Positions 42,980 through 53,446 of a DNA stretch of 64,000 bases are shown here, piece after piece (the first letter of the stretch is position 1; each line of letters starts with the position of its first letter). The position numbers and the translations under genes were made by a program. Under the pieces are notes generated by a model. The model searched no databases. It worked only from the letters and a program-made list of their open reading frames with translations, and was not told the DNA's origin. The stretch spans positions 1-64,000 of the forward strand of contig MKTT01000094.1 in assembly GCA_001898385.1 (NCBI GenBank). Direction: 5' to 3'. Source of the DNA: Planctomycetales bacterium 71-10. Lineage in GTDB: Bacteria; Planctomycetota; Planctomycetia; Isosphaerales; Isosphaeraceae.

Positions 42980-43376
42980 GCCCCGGCGCGGGGGGGATCG
43001 GCACGTTCCAGAGCGGAGTGTAGGGCATCGGCGCGGGGCCGCCTTCCATCGCCCGGAAGGCCGGCACGACCATCCTCGGGTCGAGGTCCGGCCGGGCCCG
43101 ATGGATCATCGCCTCGTCGATCCCCGCCGGCGCGGGGACGACCATCGGCGGGAGGGCCGGCGGTGGGAGAGCCGGCGGGGGCGTCCACATCCGAGGCGCC
43201 GTCGGCCGGAACGGCGGCCGGCGGAAGTTCGGCGGCGCTTGCAGGTATCCGAACCCGTTCACGCCCGCCAGCAGGGCGACGAGCACGGGTGCGGCCCCCA
43301 GGAACCTTCGCCCTCGCGCCCTCGGGGCCTTCGATCGACGCTCCTCGAAATCCGGATCGATGCGACGGGTCGTCAT
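42945..43376 (-). CDS. Pro-rich single-pass hypothetical protein
   Basis: A 143-residue protein with a basic start (RRIDPDFEERRSKAPRARGRR), one hydrophobic helix (FLGAAPVLVALLAGVNGFGY), then a Pro-rich tail with PPPALPPPALPPMVVPAPAG and a more ordered C-terminus HRARPDLDPRMVVPAFRAME. A strong AGGAGG site before the ATG at 43376 supports expression. Its 3' end overlaps that of the convergent sialidase-like gene by 35 bases. I do not recognise a family; the Pro-rich linker suggests a periplasm- or wall-spanning segment. Confidence 0.55.
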   Translation of the reverse strand: MTTRRIDPDFEERRSKAPRARGRRFLGAAPVLVALLAGVNGFGYLQAPPNFRRPPFRPTAPRMWTPPPALPPPALPPMVVPAPAGIDEAMIHRARPDLDPRMVVPAFRAMEGGPAPMPYTPLWNVPIPPAPGLTEPGGTTPRR

Positions 43377-43540
43377 GGCGTCCTCCTGGATCGGGGGCCT
43401 ACCTCCATCACGTCCGGGCGGTCGGTTTCTTAGGGGGGTCCTCGACGAATCCCGCCCATACCATGACTATGCGCGCGGGGCCGCCTCAACCGCAATCGAT
43501 GGGATATCGTTCTCGAACCCGGATGGGGCGAATCCTTCAC

Positions 43541-43615
43541 GGTGGTCCGGGCGGTCCGCCCGGACGTCCCCATCCCGAACCCCCTCGACGTCCGGGCGGA
43601 CCGCCCGGACCACCC
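43541..43615. repeat. Palindromic repeat, type C
   Basis: A left half GGTGGTCCGGGCGGTCCGCC then CGGACGTCCCC (43541-43572) and the inverse right half (43587-43615, GACGTCCGGGCGGACCGCCC then GGACCACCC) are separated by 14 bases. It is the same unit as the core of the 31.2-31.5 kb cluster. It occupies the 318-base gap between 43376 and 43695, which has no gene. Apparent ORFs with VRADRPDHP-like text are translations of this repeat. Confidence 0.8.
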
Positions 43616-43694
43616 GTCGCCACGAAGGCCGGGGCGAAATCCAGGATCGAGAGCGCCCCCCGATCGATCGCCTCGATGTCGATGGGGCCGACCG

Positions 43695-44717
43695 TCAGGC
43701 GTCCGCCGCGAGCGCCGTCACCGCGTCCAGCGGGACGCGGACGAGGCCGGAGCCGGGCGCGGGCTCCAGGGAGAGGCCGTGTTCGAGGTCGACGTCGACG
43801 AGTCGGCCGGCGAGGACGCCGGTCGGGGTGGTCACGCGGACGGGGCGGCCGAGGTGCTCGCAGCGCGAGCGCCAGGCGGGGGCGAGGGCGGAGGGGCCGT
43901 CGCGCAGGCCGACGTCGTACCAGTGGTCGAGGCGGCGGAGGAGGTCGCGGGCCAGTTCGGAGCGGTCGAAGGTGCGGCCGGCGAGGAGGCTCAGGGACGT
44001 GGCCGAGTCGCGCAGGTCGGGCGGGAACGCCTCGGCCGGGACGTTCACGTTCAGGCCGATGCCGACCACCGCGGCGGCGGGGCCGTCGGGCCGCAGGACG
44101 CGCTCGACCAGCACGCCGCAGAGCTTGCGGCCGTCGACGCGGACGTCGTTGGGCCACTTGACGAGCGCCCGGCGGCCGGTGCGCTCGGAGGCCAACTCGG
44201 CCGCGGCGATCGCCCCGACGAGCGTCAGCCAGGCCGTCCCCGCGCCCGAGTCACCGGCGGCCGGCGCCAGACCCTCGGGCGGGAACAGCAGGACCGACGT
44301 CAGCAGGCTCGACCCCGCCGGGGCGACGAACGATCGGCCACGGCGGCCCCGGCCGGCGGTCTGCTCCTCGGCCAGCACCGCGAGGCCGTCGTTGGCCTCG
44401 GTCGACGCCCCCCGCGCGGCGAGGTCGTTGGTGCTCTCCACGCGGCTCCAGACGGCTACGCGGCGGCCGACGCGGAGCGTCCCCAGCTCGTGCTCGATCT
44501 GGTCCGGGCAGAGCCGGGGCGACGGCCCTCGGTAGGCGACCGCGCCGTCGACGCGCTCCAGGTCGAAGCCGAACGCCGCCAGCGCGTCGACGGCCGCGGC
44601 GACCGCGCGCGGGTCGCCGGGGAGGTCGTCGATTCGGACGAACCCCGAAGCGGCGCGGAGGCGGTCCAGCAGCGCGACGTCGAGCGCCGGCGGCGAGGGG
44701 TCGGCCCAGGCGGTCAT
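43695..44717 (-). CDS. birA: Biotin--[acetyl-CoA-carboxylase] ligase
   Basis: BirA activates biotin as biotinyl-AMP and transfers it to the carrier lysine of acetyl-CoA carboxylase. Present are VESTNDLAARG, EEQTAGRGRRGRSFVAPAGS (the adenylate loop GRGRRGR), LVKWPNDVRVDGRKLCGVLVE and a C-terminal SH3-like segment. An N-terminal helix-turn-helix like that of repressor-type BirA (LDRLRAASGFVRIDDLPGDP...) is present but degenerate, so a regulatory role is uncertain. Its start overlaps the nadC stop (ATGA), so the two genes form a coupled pair. Confidence 0.94.
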   Translation of the reverse strand: MTAWADPSPPALDVALLDRLRAASGFVRIDDLPGDPRAVAAAVDALAAFGFDLERVDGAVAYRGPSPRLCPDQIEHELGTLRVGRRVAVWSRVESTNDLAARGASTEANDGLAVLAEEQTAGRGRRGRSFVAPAGSSLLTSVLLFPPEGLAPAAGDSGAGTAWLTLVGAIAAAELASERTGRRALVKWPNDVRVDGRKLCGVLVERVLRPDGPAAAVVGIGLNVNVPAEAFPPDLRDSATSLSLLAGRTFDRSELARDLLRRLDHWYDVGLRDGPSALAPAWRSRCEHLGRPVRVTTPTGVLAGRLVDVDLEHGLSLEPAPGSGLVRVPLDAVTALAADA

Positions 44718-45613
44718 GGGGCCTCGAACGTCGCGTCGAAGGCGACGTCGAGCGCCACGGCCGAATGCGTCAGCGCCCCGACGCTGATCCGGTCGACGCC
44801 CGCGCGCGCCCTGTCCCCGATCGTGGCCAGCGTGATCCCGCCGGACGACTCCAGCAGCACGCCCGGGGCCCGCGCGTCGCGGCGTCGGACGGCCTCGGCG
44901 AGCGCCTCCGGGCCCAGGTTGTCGACCAGGACGACGTCGGGCCCGTGCGCCAGCGCGACGTCGAGCTGGTCGAGCGTGTCGACCTCGACCTCGATCGTCG
45001 TCCCCGGCGGGGCGGCGGCGCGGGCCGCGGCGAGGGCGCGGGGGATCGGGTCGCCCTGGGCCTCGGCGGCGAGCCAGGCCAGGTGGTTGTCCTTGATGAG
45101 CACGGCGTCGTACAGGCCGATGCGGTGGTTCGAGCCGCCGCCGCAGCGGACGGCGTACTTCTCCAGGATCCGCCAGCCGGGCGTCGTCTTGCGGGTGTCC
45201 AGCACCTTCGCGCGGGTCCCCCGCACCTCGGCGACGAACCGCGACGTCAGCGTGGCGACGCCCGCCAGGCGCTGGACGAAGTCGAGGGCCGTCCGTTCGA
45301 GGGTGAGGATGGAGCGGTAATCTCCCTCGATCTCGGCGACGAGGCCGCCCGCTTCGAGGGCGTCGCCGTCCTCTTTGTAGGGCCGCCAGCCGGGGACGTC
45401 GAACTCCTCCAGGAGCATGGCGACGATCGGCAGCCCGGCGAGGACGCCCGGCGCGCGGGCCACGAGCCGGGCCGACCCGCGGGCGCTCGCCGGGATGACG
45501 GCCGTCGTGGTGAGGTCGCCGCGGTCGCCGAGATCCTCGGCGAGGGCCATCCGGATCAGCTGGCGGGCGTTGGCGCGCTCGGCGTCGCCGAAGCCGGGGT
45601 CGGGGCGGGGCAT
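44714..45613 (-). CDS. nadC: Nicotinate-nucleotide pyrophosphorylase (carboxylating)
   Basis: NadC converts quinolinate and PRPP to nicotinate mononucleotide in de novo NAD synthesis. The 299-residue enzyme shows ALAEDLGDRGDLTT at the start, ERTALDFVQRLAGVATLTSR, VLDTRKTTPGWRILEKYAVRCGGGSNHRIGL (in pieces: TRKTTPGWR, GGGSNHRIGLYD), VLIKDNHLA and EVEVDTLDQLD, all quinolinate-site motifs. GAGAGGA lies before the ATG at 45613; a GTG 10 codons upstream is disregarded. It is coupled to birA by an ATGA overlap. Confidence 0.95.
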   Translation of the reverse strand: MPRPDPGFGDAERANARQLIRMALAEDLGDRGDLTTTAVIPASARGSARLVARAPGVLAGLPIVAMLLEEFDVPGWRPYKEDGDALEAGGLVAEIEGDYRSILTLERTALDFVQRLAGVATLTSRFVAEVRGTRAKVLDTRKTTPGWRILEKYAVRCGGGSNHRIGLYDAVLIKDNHLAWLAAEAQGDPIPRALAAARAAAPPGTTIEVEVDTLDQLDVALAHGPDVVLVDNLGPEALAEAVRRRDARAPGVLLESSGGITLATIGDRARAGVDRISVGALTHSAVALDVAFDATFEAP

Positions 45614-45639
45614 GGTCGTCCTCTCGTCGCGACGGGGTG

Positions 45640-46686
45640 TCACTCGGGCTCCCGCTTGCCGCCGAGGGGCTCGTCCCGGGGCCTGGCGAGGCCGGCGGAA
45701 GCGCCGGATTCCAGGATCGGCGTGTCGACCTCCACGCGGTCGGCGGGCGCGTCGCCGCGGAGGGAGCGGGCGACGACGTTGACCCCCTTGCGGAACAGGC
45801 GGTCGGTGGCGTAGACCCCGGCCGCGGCGTACTCGCCGATGGAGGACTGCGTCCTGGCGGACGTCTCGTTGTCCGTGTAGCCGGCGATGACGAAGGGGCG
45901 ATCGGCCCTGAGGCTCATCATGGCCTGGTCGGCGGCCAGGAGCGAGGCGCCGTCGGCGGCCAGGACGAGCGTGACGCCGGCGTGCGCCTTGACGGCCTCG
46001 GCGACGGCCTCGGCGGCGGCCTTGGCGTCGTCGCCGACGGCCGCCTCGTCGACCTGCTCGACTCCCGCGCCGCGGAGCGCCTCCTTCAGCGCGGCCGCGC
46101 GATCGTCGATGAACGGGTCGGCCCCGGGCCGGGCGATCACGAGGGCCCCGGACTTGGGGTCGAGCCCGCCGTTGGTCGCGTTGCGGGCGGCCAGCTCGAC
46201 CAGGCGGTCGGCCGACGCCTTGAAGGGCCGGGGCGCGATCACGACCAGGCGGCCGGGCCCGGCCGTGGGCTCGCCCAGCGGCCGGCCGACGGCCACGACG
46301 AGCAGCCCCTTCGCCCTCGCCTCGGCGACGGCCTTATCCAGCTCGGCGTCGGGGGCGGCGGGGGCCTCGACGACGATCGCCGGCGGCTGGCGACGGGCCG
46401 CCTCGCGGACGGCCTGCGCCTGTCCGCCCTCGGCCGGCTCGGCCACCTGGACCTTCATCGTCTCCAGCCCGGCCTGGACCAGCGAGCCCGCCTTCACGGC
46501 CTCGGCGAGCGCCCTGTCCGACCTGGGGATGGGGACGACCTCCAGGACCTTCGTCCCGGAGCGGACCACGTTCCCCCGCGCGGCCTTCGACGTCGCGGAC
46601 GGCGGCGGCCCGCTGCATCCCGAGATCACGGTCGCCAGCACAACGCCGATCCCAAGCCCCACCCTGCCTCGTCCGAGACGCGCCAT
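45640..46686 (-). CDS. Periplasmic-binding-protein-like lipoprotein
   Basis: A 348-residue protein with a lipoprotein signal: GIGVVLATVISGCSG, lipobox VISGC. The body has the alternating alpha/beta pattern of type I periplasmic binding proteins (RbsB/LacI-like): ALAEAVKAGSLVQAGLETMK, ARAKGLLVVAVGRPLGEP, RNATNGGLDPKSGALVIARPG and DQAMMSLRADRPFVIAGYTDN. The ligand is probably a sugar or related small molecule. No ABC transporter genes are nearby. It lies 26 bases upstream of nadC on the same strand, so it may share its transcript, but a functional link is not evident. Confidence 0.75.
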   Translation of the reverse strand: MARLGRGRVGLGIGVVLATVISGCSGPPPSATSKAARGNVVRSGTKVLEVVPIPRSDRALAEAVKAGSLVQAGLETMKVQVAEPAEGGQAQAVREAARRQPPAIVVEAPAAPDAELDKAVAEARAKGLLVVAVGRPLGEPTAGPGRLVVIAPRPFKASADRLVELAARNATNGGLDPKSGALVIARPGADPFIDDRAAALKEALRGAGVEQVDEAAVGDDAKAAAEAVAEAVKAHAGVTLVLAADGASLLAADQAMMSLRADRPFVIAGYTDNETSARTQSSIGEYAAAGVYATDRLFRKGVNVVARSLRGDAPADRVEVDTPILESGASAGLARPRDEPLGGKREPE

Positions 46687-46766
46687 GCTCTCTAGCCTCT
46701 CTCCAACGACGCGGCGGCACATAATCCGTTCAGCTTTGCCATCCCGTCAGGCCTATCCAGTGGATT

Positions 46767-47237
46767 CTATTTCAATTGTTCCAGAAGCCGTTCCAATTCC
46801 TCGACGGCGCGGACGACGTTTTTATAGTAGTTTTGCATGGCGACGAAACCGATGCCAACGCTCTTTCCATGTGCAATAGCATGTCTCACGTTGACGACGC
46901 CGTCGATTGCATCCTTCATCTCGCCCAGAATCGCGAGGCTGAATCGGCTTCCATGCTCCTCACCGAATTCTTGGATCAACTTGACGATCTTATCCGAATT
47001 CGCGTTCGTGAAACGATCGACGCGACAGGCGGCGAATCTCGCCACGGCAGGGGTCGCCCGCGGCCCCAGGAATTCTGCGACGAGCACCTGTACCGAAACC
47101 TCGATGAAACCCGAGACTAGAACGCACAAATAGCGAGACAGATGATTCAGAAGTTCATCATCACCCCCGTGTTTGCCGGCCATTGCAAACACCGAATCAA
47201 TGCGTTGCTTGTGGCTGACGACATTTCGATTCTTCAT
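46767..47237 (-). CDS. HEPN-superfamily nuclease coupled to DUF262 protein
   Basis: A 156-residue all-helical protein. It has LSRYLCVLVSGFIEVSVQVLV (about 33-53), a region with SDKIVKLIQEFGEEHGS, and the RHAIAHG motif with Arg118 and His123 (R-x4-H). Text around the motif (NVRHAIAHGKSVGIGF, then YYKNVVRAVEELERLL) closely matches the RiboL-PSP/MAE_28990-type HEPN proteins, which are predicted RNases of defence and stress modules. The polar residue after Arg is His in place of Asn. The ATG overlaps the DUF262 stop (ATGA). Composition looks lower in GC than the flanks. Activity is inferred, not shown. Confidence 0.75.
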   Translation of the reverse strand: MKNRNVVSHKQRIDSVFAMAGKHGGDDELLNHLSRYLCVLVSGFIEVSVQVLVAEFLGPRATPAVARFAACRVDRFTNANSDKIVKLIQEFGEEHGSRFSLAILGEMKDAIDGVVNVRHAIAHGKSVGIGFVAMQNYYKNVVRAVEELERLLEQLK

Positions 47238-48379
47238 GGCATAGATGCAAAAGCCTCTATTGCGAGGGCCAGTCGCTTAGCAACGCTCGTCTCGGAGGTC
47301 GTCCCGGATTCGATGAACGTGACGAATTCGGCGTTCCCCTTCAATGCCTGAAGTTGCACTGCGAAGTCGGTTGGATCGGAGACGGGGCCGGCGGCGAGAC
47401 GTTTTGCCACTCCCACCGCGACCGCATCAAATAGCGCGGCATTGATCGTCGACTTCGTTCTAAACGCTTCGGCACCCAGGGTGGAGTCGATCGTGCGGAC
47501 CATGTCTTCGAACAGCTTCGCAAATCTTGCGGCCTCGTCATCCCGGAGCTTGCGATGTTCTTCGGCGAAGCGATTCAAGAACTCCTTCATCGGTTTTGCA
47601 TATCGATCGGCATCGTGATACAAGGCAAGAAACCTCAAAATCAATTCTTGATCGCGCAGACGGGACGACGGTTTTCCGCCGAAGAGTCGACGCCAGACGG
47701 CGTCCTTATTCAAGCGATCCAGCAGGTCGATGAACTTTCCATGAAAGATGCAGCTGCGAATCTCCTGAGGAAAAAGTTGCACCCCGCCGGTGTTGAGCCT
47801 TTCGAAGATGTCGTAGACGGCACTCGGCCCGACTCCCGCCGGGGCTGAGGCTGGGGGCGACTCCTGCTTCACGATTATTGCGTGGATGATCGAATCGTCT
47901 AGCGCGATCCGGTCTCGCTCGTCCAGACTTTCACGGGAACGGCCTTCAAACCGCGAGCGAAGCCCACACAATTTGAAAGCCCGCTCGTCCGGCTTAAATA
48001 TGCCTTCATAGTAGTATTGAAGAGTCAGCAAACGCTGCTGGCCATCGATCACGAGAAGCTTGCCGGTTTCTTCTTCCCTCATCATGAAGATGGCGGGCAC
48101 AGGCAGGTTGAGCAAAAGCGATTCGACGAACCGTGACGCCCTGTCAATCTTCCAGACATAACGACGCTGATACTTCGGAATAATGATGCTCTTATCCCGA
48201 AGCCGTCGCACCAGCCCATCGACGAGGTAGTCTGCCCCGTAGCTTGAGATCGAGTACTCCTCGGGGCTCGAAGTCTCAATTCCTAAGTCGGCGTTCTCTT
48301 CAACGCGAATCTTTGAGCCTCGCCTTTCACCATTCTGCCCCCGTGCCTCGGCTTGGCCGGACGAATTTCGCTTGACCAT
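47234..48379 (-). CDS. DUF262 (GmrSD N-terminal-like) protein
   Basis: A protein of 381 residues. Residues 65-80 read IIIPKYQRRYVWK, then DGQQR (112-116) inside LLVIDGQQRLLTLQYY, then FERLNTGG (192-199) and QEIRSC (205-210). These are the signatures of DUF262, the ParB/Srx-like nucleotide-handling domain found in GmrS and other antiphage proteins. The C-terminal half is helical, without a visible HNH (DUF1524) nuclease, so the HEPN protein encoded next is likely the effector. GAGGA lies 9 bases before the ATG at 48379; a start at 48427 is possible. The pair is translationally coupled. Confidence 0.85.
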   Translation of the reverse strand: MVKRNSSGQAEARGQNGERRGSKIRVEENADLGIETSSPEEYSISSYGADYLVDGLVRRLRDKSIIIPKYQRRYVWKIDRASRFVESLLLNLPVPAIFMMREEETGKLLVIDGQQRLLTLQYYYEGIFKPDERAFKLCGLRSRFEGRSRESLDERDRIALDDSIIHAIIVKQESPPASAPAGVGPSAVYDIFERLNTGGVQLFPQEIRSCIFHGKFIDLLDRLNKDAVWRRLFGGKPSSRLRDQELILRFLALYHDADRYAKPMKEFLNRFAEEHRKLRDDEAARFAKLFEDMVRTIDSTLGAEAFRTKSTINAALFDAVAVGVAKRLAAGPVSDPTDFAVQLQALKGNAEFVTFIESGTTSETSVAKRLALAIEAFASMP

Positions 48380-48493
48380 GAGACGAGATCCTCGGAAAGC
48401 ATCGTAGAAGCGGAGGCGAATCGACACCCATTCGGAGACGCTAGCTCTATCGTGACATGGGCCTTAGTCTTCGGCAAGGCAGTGTCTTTGCCC

Positions 48494-50548
<2,055 letters not shown>

Positions 50549-50770
50549 CGCGTGCGGGCCTCGTCGCGGCTGGGGGACTTCCCTTATGAACGTCGGTCCA
50601 GGCCGTCCAAGTATACCGGCGAGAGGCGGAAAAGTCTCGGGCGAGGGGGCCGCGGACGTTCGTGAAAGGGGCCGAGCTTTCGCCGGCCGGGGTCCTGGCG
50701 GATAATCGATGAGGACGATATGGGTCATCGGGACGGCAGGCCGGATGCGAATCATCTCCGAGACGACGCC

Positions 50771-51208
50771 ATGAAAGTTCCGGCCGCCCGCACGACGCCC
50801 GCCGGGTCCTACATGCGGCTCGTGCGGACCTTCCCGCTGACGCCGATCCGCGACGACGACCACGTCCGCGACGCCTCGAAGATGCTGGCCTACGTCCTCT
50901 CGCTGGGCGAGGAGGATCCGGGCGTGGTCGATTATCTCGAAGTCCTCACGAGCCTCGTCGAGTCATACGAACGTCGCGCTCCCATCCCGGACGGCTCGCC
51001 GGCCGACGCCCTGGCCGCGTTGATGGAGCAGCGGGGGCTGACCCCGGCGCAGGTCGCGACGGAGGCCGGGACCGGCCGGGTATCGCTGACGAACGCCCTC
51101 CGAGGCACCCGCCCCTTCTCCGCCGCCCTGGCCGTCCGCCTGGGAGACTTCTTCGGCGTCGCCCCGCGCGTCTTCCTGCCGGACCGCCGCGACGAAGGGC
51201 CGAGGTGA
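50771..51208 (+). CDS. HigA-like XRE-family antitoxin, orphan
   Basis: A 145-residue protein. The N-terminal region ([16 protein letters not shown] and [16 protein letters not shown]) is the conserved HigA-type extension, followed by a Xre helix-turn-helix ([20 protein letters not shown] then [18 protein letters not shown]). It would repress its operon and neutralise a HigB/RelE-type toxin. No such gene is found in the 220 bases upstream or downstream, so it is an orphan or regulates in trans. The start is uncertain among three in-frame ATGs; 50771 gives the usual spacing before the PLTPI strand. Confidence 0.75.
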   Translation: MKVPAARTTPAGSYMRLVRTFPLTPIRDDDHVRDASKMLAYVLSLGEEDPGVVDYLEVLTSLVESYERRAPIPDGSPADALAALMEQRGLTPAQVATEAGTGRVSLTNALRGTRPFSAALAVRLGDFFGVAPRVFLPDRRDEGPR

Positions 51209-51311
51209 ACGAATCCGGCCGACGACCGTCCCGGGCGTCGGCCTTGCCATCCGGCCGGCGAGGCGCCACCATCGAAGGGCCGCAGGACGACGCCCACCTT
51301 CGGAGCCCGCC

Positions 51312-52517
51312 ATGACCGCGACCGCCCGCCGATCCCTCCTCCAGATCTTCGTTCTCGCCCTGACGTTCGCTTCCGTCCCCGCGTTTGAAGCCCACGCCCA
51401 GGCCCCGCCGGCCGGCCGACCTCGTCGCGATGCGGGGGCGGCGCTCAGGTTGGGGGACGTCGGCTCGGCGGTGGAGGACCTCCAGCGTCGGCTGAACCTG
51501 AAGCTCCAGCCGTCGCCGGGGCTCGACCCCGACGGCGACTACGGCGAGGCCACCCGCGCGGCGGTCTCGCGGTTCCAGCGCGAGAAGGGCCTGCCGACGA
51601 CCGGCGTCGCCGACGAGGCGACCCGCAAGGCGCTGGGGGACGAGAAGCTCCCCGAGCCCGAAGTTCCCTCGCCCGAGGTCGTCAACGCCGAGGCCCCCGC
51701 CCGGAAGCCGGCCGACGCGATCGACGGCCCGCCGTTCGTCTCGGCCAAGGCGTGGGCGATCGCCGATGGCCGCACCGGGGAAGTCCTCTGGGGCGACCGC
51801 CGGGACGAACCGCTCCCCATGGCCAGCACCACCAAGATGATGACCGCCCTGGTCGTCGGCCGGATCATCCAGGCCGACCTGAAGGCGCTCCATGAGGTCG
51901 TCACCTTCTCCGAGCGCGCCGACCGGACTCCCGGGTCCACCTCCGGCGTCCGCGCGGGGGAGAAGCTGCCGGTCGAGGAGCTGCTGTACGGGATGATGCT
52001 CCCCTCGGGCAACGACGCCACCGTCGCATTCGCCGAGCACTTCGGCGGCCGGCTCCCGGGCGAGGGCGAGCCCTACGACCGCTTCATCGCCGCGATGAAC
52101 AAGACGGCCGAGGAATTGGGCCTGGCCCACACCCGGTTCGCCAACCCCCACGGCCTCCCCGCCGACGACCACCACGCCGGTGCCGGCGACCTCGCCCGGC
52201 TGGCGTTCGCCCTGCTCAAGGACCCGGTGCTCGCGAAGGTGGTCGACACCCCCAGGCGCGGCTGCACGCTGGAAAGCGGCTCGGGAGACCGGCGAAACGT
52301 CGTGTGGAGCAACACGAACCGGCTGCTGGGCATCGATGGATACGACGGCGTGAAGACCGGCACCACGAACGCGGCCGGCAATTGCCTGGTCGCCAGCGGA
52401 CGTCATGGCGACGATCGGCTGATCGTGGTTGTCCTGGGCGCAACGACGTCGGACGCCCGCTACATGGACGCCCGCAACCTGTTCCGCTGGGGCTGGAACC
52501 GCCGGGCCGGCCGCTGA
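51312..52517 (+). CDS. D-alanyl-D-alanine carboxypeptidase with peptidoglycan-binding domain
   Basis: A 401-residue exported peptidase of the S11 family. Signal peptide: SLLQIFVLALTFASVPAFEA then HAQA. A PG_binding_1 domain follows at about residues 44-110 (LRLGDVGSAVEDLQRRLNLK, DGDYGEATRAAVSRFQREKG). The catalytic domain has SxxK as STTK (MASTTKMMTALV), SxN as SGN (MLPSGNDATVA) and KTG (GVKTGTTNAAG). It trims the terminal D-Ala of peptidoglycan stem peptides. GGAG lies before the ATG. Both this and the S13 enzyme at 61.9 kb indicate that the cell makes peptidoglycan. Confidence 0.93.
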   Translation: MTATARRSLLQIFVLALTFASVPAFEAHAQAPPAGRPRRDAGAALRLGDVGSAVEDLQRRLNLKLQPSPGLDPDGDYGEATRAAVSRFQREKGLPTTGVADEATRKALGDEKLPEPEVPSPEVVNAEAPARKPADAIDGPPFVSAKAWAIADGRTGEVLWGDRRDEPLPMASTTKMMTALVVGRIIQADLKALHEVVTFSERADRTPGSTSGVRAGEKLPVEELLYGMMLPSGNDATVAFAEHFGGRLPGEGEPYDRFIAAMNKTAEELGLAHTRFANPHGLPADDHHAGAGDLARLAFALLKDPVLAKVVDTPRRGCTLESGSGDRRNVVWSNTNRLLGIDGYDGVKTGTTNAAGNCLVASGRHGDDRLIVVVLGATTSDARYMDARNLFRWGWNRRAGR

Positions 52518-52533
52518 TCGCGACGAAGCCCGA

Positions 52534-52890
52534 TCATCGCCCCCGCGGCCCGACTCGCAGATGGGGGGCCAGCCGCGCGAGCGTCGCGGGGCCGACGCCC
52601 CGGGCGCGGCGTGCGAGGTCGGGCAGGTCGACGAACGGGGCCTCCGACCGACGGGCGTCGATCTCGGCCGCCAGCGCCGGGCCGACGCCGGGGAGGGCCG
52701 AGAGGGCCTCGACCGGTGCCGAGTTGACGTCCAGGACCAGGGCCGGCGGGCGCGCGGGCTCGGCCCGTCGCGAGGGGGCGAGGGCGGCGACCGCCAGCCC
52801 CGAGCCCATCGCGAGGGCCGTCAAGACGCCCCGCGCGGCCGGCGACCAGGGGCCGACCGGCGGGGGCGTGATTTTCTTGAGATCGGCCAT
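52534..52890 (-). CDS. ComEA-like helix-hairpin-helix protein
   Basis: A 118-residue protein with one N-terminal hydrophobic segment (AARGVLTALAMGSGLAVAAL) and a C-terminal (HhH)2 pair: LDVNSAPVEALSALPGVGPA then LAAEIDARR, and VDLPDLARRARGVGPATLAR. This is the ComEA fold, which binds double-stranded DNA without sequence preference and is exported in competence systems. No other competence gene is near. It converges on the carboxypeptidase gene, with 17 bases between the stops. Confidence 0.82.
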   Translation of the reverse strand: MADLKKITPPPVGPWSPAARGVLTALAMGSGLAVAALAPSRRAEPARPPALVLDVNSAPVEALSALPGVGPALAAEIDARRSEAPFVDLPDLARRARGVGPATLARLAPHLRVGPRGR

Positions 52891-52975
52891 GGCCCCCCGC
52901 CGGTCCGCGAGCGTCGCGCCCGTCGCGGGTCGAACTTACGCCGACGGTCGCGCCGGCCGCAAGCCCGTCGCCCGA

Positions 52976-53446
52976 TCAGATCGGCCCGCGCCGGAAGCGA
53001 TGGAAGCCCAGGCCCGCGACGAGGATCGCCGCGGCGAACATCAGGATCGAGGCCGGCTCGGGGACGGACGTGGGGACCTGCGGCACGGGCGTCGGGTCCA
53101 CGACCGTCCCGCCGCCGGGATCCGGCGGCGGCTGTATCGGCGTCGTGGGCGGGACGACCGGATTCGTCGGGTCGCCGGTCGGCCCGCGCATGTGCCCCTT
53201 CCAGCCGTCGATCACCTGCTGGACGGGCGTAGACGGAGGCGTGGCCCCCTGCGCGGCGATCATCCGGCCGATGTTGGGGTGGTAGAAGTTGAAGCGACTG
53301 GCGTTGAGGTCGTGGCGGAACTCCAGCATCCGCCACATCCGCGTATCCGGGAGCTGGCCCCCGTGCGCGGCCTGATAGTTCTGGGCCGCGAAGATCTGCC
53401 CGGCGTGCTGGATCTCCCATTTGGACGGGGGGACGATGAAACCCAT
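52976..53446 (-). CDS. PEP-CTERM protein without recognisable signal peptide
   Basis: A 156-residue protein ending in VPEPASILMFAAAILVAGLG then FHRFRRGPI, a textbook PEP-CTERM signal, preceded by a Pro/Thr/Gly-rich stretch. The N-terminus MGFIVPPSKWEIQHAGQIFA is amphipathic, not a signal peptide, and a strong AGGAG site lies directly before its ATG, so a missed upstream signal is unlikely. The body (MLEFRHDLNASRFNFYHPNI) resembles no family I know. How it would reach the exosortase is unclear. Confidence 0.65.
   Translation of the reverse strand: MGFIVPPSKWEIQHAGQIFAAQNYQAAHGGQLPDTRMWRMLEFRHDLNASRFNFYHPNIGRMIAAQGATPPSTPVQQVIDGWKGHMRGPTGDPTNPVVPPTTPIQPPPDPGGGTVVDPTPVPQVPTSVPEPASILMFAAAILVAGLGFHRFRRGPI

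Noticed and set aside
43541-43615. Peptides VRADRPDHP and similar as a protein motif
   Set aside because: They are translations of the type C palindrome in several frames and occur only in that repeat.
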